Assembly: GCF_007644105.1 (NCBI RefSeq)
Contig: NZ_VFAC01000001.1
Coordinates: 186,001-250,000, forward strand
Direction of reading: 5' to 3'
Source: Elioraea rosea
GTDB taxonomy: Bacteria > Pseudomonadota > Alphaproteobacteria > Acetobacterales > Acetobacteraceae
Length of the DNA stretch: 64,000 nt
In this document: positions 18,108 to 25,852 of the stretch, one piece after another
Position numbering within the stretch: position 1 is the stretch's first letter
Layout of the letters: every line of letters begins with the position of its first letter
The notes under the pieces: generated by a model
The model's input: the letters and a program-made list of their open reading frames with translations, nothing else
Database searches by the model: none
Told to the model about the DNA's origin: nothing
Position numbers and translations under genes: made by a program

Positions 18108-18896
18108 TCAGGCCTTGTTGAGCCCGCGCAGGAAGCCGGTGCGGGACTTCATCGCCGGCATCAGCAGCCCATGGTCGCTTCCGGAGAGGATGAACTGCAT
18201 GCCCATGCCGATATAGGTGCCGGCGTTCTCCTCGTCGTACACCCCGCCCATGCCGGGGAACTTGCCGTGCTTCCTGCACGCAGCGATCACTGATTCATAC
18301 GCTGCCTTCACCTTCGCGTTCCCGAGCTGGCCGGGAATGCCCATCTCGGCGGTGAGGTCGGAGGTGCCGATCAGAAGCACGTCGATGCCAGGCACGGCCG
18401 CGATGGCCTCGGCGTTCTCGACGGCACGCGGCGTCTCGATCATCACGATCGTCAGCAGCTGCTCGTTCAGCTTCGCCATCAGCTCGCCCGCCGGCATCAC
18501 GGCGAACCGCGCCTGCGCCGGCGGCCCGCCGAGGCTGCGATGGCCGACAGGCGGATACTTGCAGGCGGCAACGACCTCGTTCGCTTCCTCCGCCGTGTCG
18601 ACATGCGGGATCACGACGCCCATCGCGCCGTTGTCGAGGACACGCGGCGCCTGGTCGAGCGCACCCTTGCAGACGCGGACGATCGGCGTGCAGCCCGTCG
18701 GCAGCGCGGCGAGCGCGATCTGCGTCGCCTGGTCCTCGCTGAACGCGCCGTGCTCGGCGTCGATGAACAGCCAGTCGAACCCGGCCGCCTCGCCAAGCAT
18801 GCCCGACGCCGTGGTGCGGAGATGATGCAGGCCGAGGCCCAGCGCGAGCCCGCCTGCCTTCATGCGGTCCTTGGCGTGATTGGGGACGATGGCCAT
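18108..18896 (-). CDS. HpcH/HpaI-family aldolase (class II, 2-keto-3-deoxy sugar/hydroxy acid aldolase)
   Basis: 262 residues, the usual length. Motifs of the metal-dependent pyruvate aldolases are present: DWLFIDAEHG (Glu48-His49), Arg74, the metal-binding Glu154 in MIETPRAVENA and Asp180 in IGTSDLTAEMG. It would cleave a 2-keto-3-deoxy or 4-hydroxy-2-oxo acid to pyruvate plus an aldehyde in the cytoplasm. The start at ATG 18896 is chosen because the family begins close to NHAKDRMKAG; the longer frame upstream runs into the intergenic hairpin. Its neighbour across the terminator is a lactonase-type hydrolase. Confidence 0.88.
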   Translation of the reverse strand: MAIVPNHAKDRMKAGGLALGLGLHHLRTTASGMLGEAAGFDWLFIDAEHGAFSEDQATQIALAALPTGCTPIVRVCKGALDQAPRVLDNGAMGVVIPHVDTAEEANEVVAACKYPPVGHRSLGGPPAQARFAVMPAGELMAKLNEQLLTIVMIETPRAVENAEAIAAVPGIDVLLIGTSDLTAEMGIPGQLGNAKVKAAYESVIAACRKHGKFPGMGGVYDEENAGTYIGMGMQFILSGSDHGLLMPAMKSRTGFLRGLNKA

Positions 18897-18957
18897 CAGC
18901 GCGTATCCTTCCTCGGTTCGTGGTGCGCGCGAACCAAGCCACGCAGGCCGCGCCGCG

Positions 18958-19740
18958 TCAACGCACCGGCAGGCGGTATCGCAACCCGAGGCTGATGACG
19001 TTCGAGCCGTCCTCGACGCCATTGATCGCGCCGAACACGCCGCTCCGATGATGGTAGCGCAGTACGAGCTCGTATTGCCTGTACTGCGGCAGGGCGAAGG
19101 TGATTTCGGGGGCGAAGTAGTGCAGGACGTTGGACGTATTTGGCTCCGGCTGGGACGGCGGTCCCGCCTCGGCCTCGGGCAGGTGCGAGATCCAGTTCAG
19201 GCCGGTGCTGACCGCCACGGTCGTGTAGAGGTGCTCACGCCAGGGGAAGCCGTCGAAGCGGAGATAGAGCGCGCCCCAGAGCTCGACGCTGTCGGTGGAA
19301 CCGAACCGCCCGGCAATTCCGAGCTCCGGCTCCAGCGTGAACCAGCGCCAGAACCGCGCCACCTCGTAGGACCCGGCGAGGCCGACAAGCGTGTCGCTTC
19401 CCCAGGTGCCGTTCCACGGTTGCAGCACGGTTTCGCTGAACGGTACGTCGTCGATGGAAACGCCGAGGAAGAAGGTGAGCGCGAACGGCCGACTGAAGGG
19501 ACCAGAACGCGCCTCCGGCATTCCGGCGCGTGGCACCGCCGGCTGTGCCCCGACCATTGCCGACTGCGCCAGGGGCGAGCGGCCGCCCGTAACGCGCGGA
19601 ATGGAATCGATCACCGTACCGTCGACGATCACCGACGGGTCCCGTCGCCCGTCGGCTGGAAAACCGCACAAGGCGACCAATGCCACCGTGGCGAGCGCCG
19701 TCATGCCCGGTCGGGTCAGGAGACGCTTGCGCACTGACAA
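18958..19740 (-). CDS. Outer-membrane beta-barrel, PagL-like (lipid A deacylase/acyloxyacyl hydrolase type)
   Basis: 260 residues with an N-terminal signal sequence (TALATVALVALCGFPADG). The second half alternates hydrophobic and polar residues and ends in an aromatic-rich strand pattern (NVISLGLRYRLPVR), typical of an outer-membrane barrel. The segment LRYHHRSGVFG near residue 230 matches the HxS active-site region of PagL-type lipid A 3-O-deacylases. The family would trim acyl chains from lipid A in the outer membrane. Residues 25-85 are a Pro/Ser-rich linker. The assignment to PagL rests on one motif and the barrel pattern, so catalytic function is provisional. Confidence 0.65.
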   Translation of the reverse strand: MSVRKRLLTRPGMTALATVALVALCGFPADGRRDPSVIVDGTVIDSIPRVTGGRSPLAQSAMVGAQPAVPRAGMPEARSGPFSRPFALTFFLGVSIDDVPFSETVLQPWNGTWGSDTLVGLAGSYEVARFWRWFTLEPELGIAGRFGSTDSVELWGALYLRFDGFPWREHLYTTVAVSTGLNWISHLPEAEAGPPSQPEPNTSNVLHYFAPEITFALPQYRQYELVLRYHHRSGVFGAINGVEDGSNVISLGLRYRLPVR

Positions 19741-19878
19741 AGATCCCCGTTGCCGTCGACGTGATGCACAGGCCTCGGCGCCTGACCGCGATCACGCCTG
19801 CACGAGCGGCTCGGCGCATTGATCTCGGTCAAGTCGGGACACGGCGCCGTCGTCGCAGAGGCGGGAACGCCCGGTGAT

Positions 19879-21462
19879 TTACCGTCCAGCAGGATCGAGC
19901 AGCGCCAGAACTGCCTCGATCCTGTCCGCCTCCGCGGCCGGCTTGTCGGTGCGGATGCGGCTGATGCGGGGGAAGCGCAGCGCCACGCCCGAACGGTGGC
20001 GCGAGGAGCGCTGCGCGGCATCGAACGCGACCTCGAGAACCAGCGCCTTCTCCACCTCCCGCACAGGCCCGAAGCGCCCGATCGTGTTGTTGCGGATCCA
20101 GCGATCGAGCCAGGCCAGCTCCTTGTCGGTGAAGCCGGAATAGGCCTTGCCGACGGGCACGAGCTCCTCGCCGCGCCAGACGCCGAAGGTGTAGTCGCTG
20201 TAGAACGACGAGCGCTTGCCGTGGCCGCGCTGGGCGTACATCAGAACGGCATCGAGCGTCAGCGGGTCGCGCTTCCACTTGAACCAGGGCCCCTTCGGCC
20301 GGCCCGCGACATAGGGGCTGTCGGCGCGCTTCAGCATCAGCCCCTCGATGCCCGCCTCGCGCGCGCCGGCCCTGATCGCTGCAAGCTCCTCCCAGCTCGA
20401 GAAGGGAACGAGTGGCGAGAGGTCCATCCGCGCGGGCGCCTCGCGCGCGAGCCAAGTCTCGAGCCTCTCCCGCCGCGCATCGAAGCCGAGGCCCCTGATG
20501 TCCCCCGTCCCTTCGAACAGCATGTCGTAGAGGCGAACATGCGCGGGGTGCTCGCGCATCAGCTTCGCCCCGGGTGCCTTCCGGTTGAGCCTCTGCTGAA
20601 GGTCCGAGAACGGCGCGACGACGCCTTCGCGCAGAACGAGAAGCTCGCCGTCGAGCACCGCCTCGAGACCCTCCATCGCCTCGACGATCTCGGGGAAGGC
20701 GTGGCCGATCTCCTCCCCCCCGCGCGACCAGAGCTTCGCGCCCGTCCGGGTGGCGACGCATTGCACGCGGATGCCGTCCCACTTCCACTCCGCGCGGAAC
20801 TCGCGCGGATCGAACTCGGCGAGCTCTGCCTCGTCGAGCGGGTTGGCGAGCATCGGCGGGCGGAACACCGGCGCGTCCACGCCCCTCGGCTGCGGGCCAC
20901 GCCCCTCGAGCCAGTCGAACAGGGCCGTGTAGGGCGGGGCGACCGCCGGCCAGGCCTCCTCGATCTCCGCGACGTCGATGCCGTATCGTTCCGCGAGCGC
21001 GACCTTGACCAGCCGCGCCGAGACGCCGACGCGCATCCCCCCCGTGATGAGCTTGAGCAGCGCGAAGCGCGAGGAGGCGTCGAGCGTGTCGAGCCAGGCG
21101 GCGACGATGCCGGGAAGCTCTCCCCTGCTCGTGGTGGCGAGCGTGCGCGCGACTGCTGCAAGCGAGGGCGCTGCCTCGTTCACGCCCTCGCGCGCGGGCC
21201 ACATCAGCGAGACGGTCTCCGCGAGATCGCCCACGAAGTCGTAGGAGAGCGCGAACAGCACGGGGTCGGTCCGCTCGGCTGCGAGGGTGCGGATCAGGCC
21301 GGCCTTCGCCGCGTCGAAGGAGAGCTCGCCCGTCAGCGCGGCAAGCCCGATGCCGCGATCGGGGTCAGGCTCCGTCGCGATCCAGTCCTTCAGATGCGCG
21401 AGCTTGGTGTTGCGCGCGGGCGTCAGCACGAGCCGCTCGAGCAGGTCGGCGAAGCGCTTCAT
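19879..21462 (-). CDS. ATP-dependent DNA ligase, ligase-associated repair system
   Basis: A 527-residue ligase of the cisplatin-associated/ligase-associated group. An N-terminal DNA-binding helical domain (about 1-190) precedes the nucleotidyltransferase domain with the adenylated lysine K227 in EWKWDGIRV, then DGELL, IEGLMLKR and WFKWKRDP motifs and the C-terminal OB domain. It seals nicks using ATP. The start ATG overlaps the stop of the exonuclease gene (ATGA). With that exonuclease, the DEXH helicase (25853) and PdeM (28444) it makes the conserved four-protein 'ligase-associated DNA damage response' set, which is split here into two divergent pairs. Confidence 0.93.
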   Translation of the reverse strand: MKRFADLLERLVLTPARNTKLAHLKDWIATEPDPDRGIGLAALTGELSFDAAKAGLIRTLAAERTDPVLFALSYDFVGDLAETVSLMWPAREGVNEAAPSLAAVARTLATTSRGELPGIVAAWLDTLDASSRFALLKLITGGMRVGVSARLVKVALAERYGIDVAEIEEAWPAVAPPYTALFDWLEGRGPQPRGVDAPVFRPPMLANPLDEAELAEFDPREFRAEWKWDGIRVQCVATRTGAKLWSRGGEEIGHAFPEIVEAMEGLEAVLDGELLVLREGVVAPFSDLQQRLNRKAPGAKLMREHPAHVRLYDMLFEGTGDIRGLGFDARRERLETWLAREAPARMDLSPLVPFSSWEELAAIRAGAREAGIEGLMLKRADSPYVAGRPKGPWFKWKRDPLTLDAVLMYAQRGHGKRSSFYSDYTFGVWRGEELVPVGKAYSGFTDKELAWLDRWIRNNTIGRFGPVREVEKALVLEVAFDAAQRSSRHRSGVALRFPRISRIRTDKPAAEADRIEAVLALLDPAGR

Positions 21463-22544
21463 GGGGGTTCTTCGGTCGCCTCGCGCGCGCCGTCCGGCGC
21501 GCTGCCGGCGACGGAAGGCGCTTCCGCCACCGCCTCGTCCTCGTCGCCACGCCCGACGAGATGCAGCGCGCGGCCGCGGATGCCGCGGAGCCCCGCGGCA
21601 TGGATCAGCGCGTCCTCCGCGCCATGCGTCACCCACACCTCGGGTGCAGCGACGGCATCGAGCGTGGCGTTCAGCTCGTCCCAGTCGGCATGATCGGAGA
21701 TCACGAGCGGCAGCTCGACGCCGCGACTCTTCGCGCGCTGCCGCACCCGCATCCAGCCCGAGGCCAATGCGACGACGGGATCGGAGAGCCGCCGCGCCCA
21801 CCGGTCCTGGATCGCGCCTGGCGGACCGATCACGACCGCGCCGGCCAGCGCCTCGCGGTTGGCGACCGTCGCCGGGCGCAGATCCCCAAGCGTGATGCCG
21901 AAGGAGGCATACACCTCGTTCATCGGCGTGAGCGCGCCGTGGACGTAGATCGGCGCGTCGTAGCCGGCCTCACGCAGGAGCGCGAGCACGCGCTGCGTCT
22001 TGCCGAGCGCATAGGCGCCGACGACATGCGTGCGCTCGGGGAAGACGCGAAGCGAGGCGAGAAGCCGCGCGATCTCCTCCTCCGCAGGCGGGTGGCGGAA
22101 CACGGGCAGGCCGAACGTCGCCTCGGTGACGAACACGTCGCATGGCACCGGCTCGAAGGTCGCGCAGGTCGGGTCGCGCCGCGTCTTGTAGTCGCCGCTG
22201 ACGACGGCACGCGCGCCCTGCCACTCGAGAACCACCTGCGCCGAGCCGAGCACGTGCCCCGCCGGGCGGAGCGTGACGCGCACCCCGCCGATATCGAGCG
22301 CCTCGGCGTAGCCGAGCGCCTGCTGGCTCTCCCCCGCCCTGCCTTCGCCGAGCCGGCGCGTCATGATCGCGAGCGTCTCGGCCGTGGCGAGCACGGCCCG
22401 GTGGCCCGGCCGCGCATGGTCGCTGTGGCCATGCGTGATGACGGCGCGATCGACGGGCCGGAGCGGGTCGATGAAGAAGCCGCCGGGCTCGCAGTAGAGG
22501 CCGGCCTCGGTCACCTTCAGCCAGGTTTCGGGATGCGGCGGCAC
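21459..22544 (-). CDS. Ligase-associated DNA exonuclease, metallo-beta-lactamase fold
   Basis: A 361-residue MBL-fold/beta-CASP-like nuclease. The zinc-binding motif HGHSDHAR is at residues 38-45, with further metal motifs in RPAGHVLGSAQ and SGDYK and late in ISDHADW. Family members are DNA exonucleases always found with an ATP-dependent ligase. It is the first gene of a two-gene operon; its stop overlaps the ligase start by four bases. The last 25 residues are an acidic, probably disordered tail. Confidence 0.92.
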   Translation of the reverse strand: MPPHPETWLKVTEAGLYCEPGGFFIDPLRPVDRAVITHGHSDHARPGHRAVLATAETLAIMTRRLGEGRAGESQQALGYAEALDIGGVRVTLRPAGHVLGSAQVVLEWQGARAVVSGDYKTRRDPTCATFEPVPCDVFVTEATFGLPVFRHPPAEEEIARLLASLRVFPERTHVVGAYALGKTQRVLALLREAGYDAPIYVHGALTPMNEVYASFGITLGDLRPATVANREALAGAVVIGPPGAIQDRWARRLSDPVVALASGWMRVRQRAKSRGVELPLVISDHADWDELNATLDAVAAPEVWVTHGAEDALIHAAGLRGIRGRALHLVGRGDEDEAVAEAPSVAGSAPDGAREATEEPP

Positions 22545-22566
22545 GGCCTGTGCCGCCCCCCACGGG

Positions 22567-23328
22567 TCAGAGCTGCACGCCCTTCGTCAGCGCACCGTCG
22601 ATCACGAGGTTCGTGCCTGTGGTGAACGAGGAGGCGGGGCTGGCGAGGAACACGACGCCGCGCGCGATTTCCTCCGGCTTGGCCATGCGCCCGGTCGGGT
22701 TCAGCGCGAGCGCCTCCTTGAAGAGCGCGGGGTTGTTGGTCTCGATCCACTGCCAGATACCGCCGTCGAAATAGGTGTTGCCCGGCGAGACGGCGTTGGC
22801 GCGGATGCCCTTGCCCGCGAGGCGGAAGGCGAGCCCCTGGGCGTAGTGGACGAGGGCTGCCTTGAACGCGCCATAGGCAGGACCGGTGAAGTCGATCTCG
22901 CGGCCCGACACGGAGGAGATGACCGTGATCGAGGCCGCCTTGGATGCCTCGAGATGCGGCATCGCGGCGCTCACCACGCGCACCGTGTGCATCATGTCGG
23001 TGTCGAAACCCTTGCGCCAAGCCTCCTCGTCATCGGCCACCGCGAGCGCGGAGACGTTGGCGACGACGATGTCGATCCCGCCGAGCGCCTTGGCCGAGGC
23101 GGCGACCCAGTCCTCGAGCGCCGCCTTGTCCGAGACGTCCACCGCCTGGCCGAAGGCGGTCACGCCCTTCGCACGCAGGGCCGCGACCGTGTCCTCGATC
23201 TCGCCTGCGTTGCGGGCACAGACCGAGACATGCGCGCCCTCCTCGGCGAAGAGGTCAGCGCAGCGGCGGCCGATGCCCTTCGTTCCGCCGGTGACGATTG
23301 CGCGCAGTCCCTTGAGCCCGAGATCCAT
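22567..23328 (-). CDS. SDR-family oxidoreductase
   Basis: A 253-residue classical SDR. The nucleotide motif GGTKGIG is at residues 14-20, NVSA replaces NNAG near 91-94, the catalytic Ser138/139 lies in ISSVSG, and Tyr152 and Lys156 form AYGAFK. All catalytic residues are present, so it should be an active NAD(P)-dependent alcohol/ketone oxidoreductase in the cytoplasm. It follows the formamidase-type gene by 23 bases on the same strand, so the two probably share a transcript. The 253-residue start (MDLGLKG) is nearly identical to that of the SDR at 8377, suggesting shared ancestry. Confidence 0.9.
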   Translation of the reverse strand: MDLGLKGLRAIVTGGTKGIGRRCADLFAEEGAHVSVCARNAGEIEDTVAALRAKGVTAFGQAVDVSDKAALEDWVAASAKALGGIDIVVANVSALAVADDEEAWRKGFDTDMMHTVRVVSAAMPHLEASKAASITVISSVSGREIDFTGPAYGAFKAALVHYAQGLAFRLAGKGIRANAVSPGNTYFDGGIWQWIETNNPALFKEALALNPTGRMAKPEEIARGVVFLASPASSFTTGTNLVIDGALTKGVQL

Positions 23329-23351
23329 CGCTTCTGTTCCTTCCTGTCCGG

Positions 23352-24338
23352 TCAGGCGAGATAGGCTTTGAGCATCGAGGCGCCGAGCGTGTATTTCGGG
23401 TCGACCATGTTGCCCACCCGCATCGATCCCGCCTGGGTGCAGAGGAAATAGGCCTCGCTCTCCTCGAAGCCGTACTCGTCGACCATCCAGCGGATCAGGT
23501 CGCGATAGGCCATGCGCGCGGCATCCTCCATCGGCCGCGCGCTGCCCACCGACATGATGAATCGCTCGTTCTCGAGCCGCACGCCGGGGATCGTCCACCC
23601 CTTGATGAGATCGACCTGGATCGTGACATGCGCAGGCATCTCGACGGCGACGCCGCAGAGCTCGCCATCGCCCTGTCGCGCGTGGCAATCGCCGAGATAG
23701 AGAAGCGCGCCCTTATGGTGCACGGGGAAGTATACGACCGCGCCCGGGGCCACGTCCGGCAGGTCCATGTTGCCGCCCCAGTAGTCCGGTTGAAGCGAGG
23801 TGACCGCCTCGATCTCGGGGCTGACGCCGAGCGTGCCGATGAAGGGCTCGTAGGGAAGCGTGATGCGCTCGCTGAAGCGCACGCCCTCGGTCGTCACCTC
23901 CATCTTCTTCACCCGCTCGGGGATCGGCTTGTTCAGCATCGCCGTCGCCGCCGTCGCGACCAGGCCGCCGAACTCCGGGATCAGCGCCGTGGTGCCCACG
24001 GGCTGGGCCCCGCGCGGCAGGATGGAGAGGATCGACACCGCGAGCGCATCCCCCTTCTCCGCGCCCTCGACGACGATCGGCCCGTTCTGCGGGTTGAGGA
24101 ACGGCATGCGCAGGATCTCCGACGGTCTGTCGCTCTCGGAGCGTATCTTGCCCTCGAACGCGTCGTGGGTCTCGACCTCGATCACGTCTCCCGGCTTCAC
24201 CGTCAGCACGGGCTCGGCATAGGGGCCGTACACGTAGCGGTAGGTGCCCTGCTTCGCCTCGGTGAGCGCATGGCTCGCGCCTCGGCGGCCGCGCGCGACG
24301 CCCTTGCGGCCCATGTAGGATGTCTCGAGCCAGCTCAT
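23352..24338 (-). CDS. Acetamidase/formamidase-family amidohydrolase
   Basis: 328 residues, the usual length. Start ATG 24338 has GGGAG upstream; a much longer reading into the MFS gene is a shadow. Family features are YGPYAEPVLTVKPGDVIEVET near residue 40, NPQNGPIVVEGAEKGD, and the metal-site segment LGDCHARQGDGE, with Asp-Cys-His, around residue 230. The family hydrolyses short amides such as formamide or acetamide to ammonia and the acid, or acts on substituted formamides. It is cotranscribed with an SDR and back-to-back with an MFS carrier. Confidence 0.88.
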   Translation of the reverse strand: MSWLETSYMGRKGVARGRRGASHALTEAKQGTYRYVYGPYAEPVLTVKPGDVIEVETHDAFEGKIRSESDRPSEILRMPFLNPQNGPIVVEGAEKGDALAVSILSILPRGAQPVGTTALIPEFGGLVATAATAMLNKPIPERVKKMEVTTEGVRFSERITLPYEPFIGTLGVSPEIEAVTSLQPDYWGGNMDLPDVAPGAVVYFPVHHKGALLYLGDCHARQGDGELCGVAVEMPAHVTIQVDLIKGWTIPGVRLENERFIMSVGSARPMEDAARMAYRDLIRWMVDEYGFEESEAYFLCTQAGSMRVGNMVDPKYTLGASMLKAYLA

Positions 24339-24512
24339 GCCGCGCGCGCTCCCTGCCTTGTCCGTTGAAGCCTGGGAGATTAGCGCGCCACGGACTTCCG
24401 GCAAGGCGGGCCCCGCCTTCGCGCCGGGGCGAATCCCGCCCATACTCGCCCCGGTCGGCGCGCCACGACGCCGCACGGAGGAGATGCCCGCGTTGACTGT
24501 GCCCCAAGCGGC

Positions 24513-25763
24513 ATGAGCGATCGCCAGCCCGCAGGCCTGCTCGCCCCGTTCAGCCAGCGCAGCTTTCGCTTCCAATGGCCGGCCGATCTCGCGACCTCCA
24601 CGGCCCATGAGATGGAGACGTTGATCCTCGGCTGGTACGTGCTCACCGCAACGGGCTCGGTTGTCTGGCTCTCGGTGTTCGGTGCCTCGCAGTTCCTCGG
24701 CACGCTGATCTCGCCGATGTTCGGCGTGATGGGCGACCGGGTCGGCCAGAGGCGGGTGCTCTGTGCCATGCGGGCGGCCTATGCGGCGCTTGCCGCCTGC
24801 CTTGCCCTGCTCGACCTCGCAGGCCTGCTGCACCCCGCACCAGTCTTCGTCATCGCCGCGCTCTCGGGGCTCGTGCGCCCGTCCGATATCGGCATGCGCA
24901 ACGCGCTGATCGGTGCGACCATGCCGCAGGGCCTTCTGATGGGGGCGATGGGCATCGCGCGCATGAGCGCCGACAGCGCCCGCGTCCTCGGCGCGCTCTC
25001 CGGCCCCGCGCTGGCCGACTGGCTCGGCTTCGGCCGCGCCTACGCTGTCCTGACCCTGCTCTATCTCGTCAGCATTCCCCTCGTCCTGCAGGTCGAGGAA
25101 CGCCACGCGCGGCGGACCGAGGGCGCGATCACCTCGCCGTGGCGCGACCTCACCGATGGCGTGACCTATGTGCGGCGCATGCCGGTGCTTCTCGCCGCGC
25201 TGTTCCTCGCCTTCCTGATGAACTTCGCCGCCTACCCGATCAGCGGCGGGCTGCTGCCGCATGTCGCGCATGACGTGTACGGGCTCGACCGGACGGGGCT
25301 CGGCTACCTCTCCGCGAGCTTCGCCGCAGGCGCGCTGCTCGGCTCGCTGAGCCTTTCCGCCACCGTGCGACGCCTGCCTCCGGCGCGGACGATGCTTCTC
25401 GCCGCGCTGCTCTGGCTCCCGCTTCTGATCGGCTTCGCGCAGCTTCGCGTTCCCCTCGTCGGCATGGCCCTGCTCGCGCTCGTCGGCTACGTGCAGAGCT
25501 TCTGCATGATCCCGATGTCGGTGCTGCTGCTGCGCATGCCGAACCCTGCCTATCGCGGGCGCGTGATGGGCCTGCGGATCCTCGCCGTCTACGGGCTTCC
25601 GCTCGGGCTCCTGCTGGCGGGGCCGCTGATCGCCTGGCTCGGCTTCACACGGGCGGTGGTCCTGCTCACGGGGTTCGGGATCGCCGCGACGCTCGCCATC
25701 GCCTGGACCTGGCGGCGCGAGCTCCTTCCCGCGGACGCACCGGCGAACGAGCGGAGCGCCTGA
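24513..25763 (+). CDS. MFS transporter
   Basis: A 416-residue, twelve-segment major facilitator. An MFS loop motif appears after TM2 (GVMGDRVGQRRVL), and a cytoplasmic loop follows TM6. It resembles enterobactin-exporter/macrolide-efflux-like MFS_3 proteins, but the substrate is unknown. The ATG at 24513 has a poor ribosome site of its own. It overlaps the stop of a 10-codon open frame starting at ATG 24484 behind GGAGGAG, so initiation may be coupled. It sits between the formamidase gene and the repair helicase. Confidence 0.87.
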   Translation: MSDRQPAGLLAPFSQRSFRFQWPADLATSTAHEMETLILGWYVLTATGSVVWLSVFGASQFLGTLISPMFGVMGDRVGQRRVLCAMRAAYAALAACLALLDLAGLLHPAPVFVIAALSGLVRPSDIGMRNALIGATMPQGLLMGAMGIARMSADSARVLGALSGPALADWLGFGRAYAVLTLLYLVSIPLVLQVEERHARRTEGAITSPWRDLTDGVTYVRRMPVLLAALFLAFLMNFAAYPISGGLLPHVAHDVYGLDRTGLGYLSASFAAGALLGSLSLSATVRRLPPARTMLLAALLWLPLLIGFAQLRVPLVGMALLALVGYVQSFCMIPMSVLLLRMPNPAYRGRVMGLRILAVYGLPLGLLLAGPLIAWLGFTRAVVLLTGFGIAATLAIAWTWRRELLPADAPANERSA

Positions 25764-25852
25764 GGAGCCCCTCTCCGCCACCCCCGCCCGGCATGGTAGA
25801 ACCGCCGGGACACATGACGATGTTCCCCGAACACGAGCCGAAGCGCGGCACG

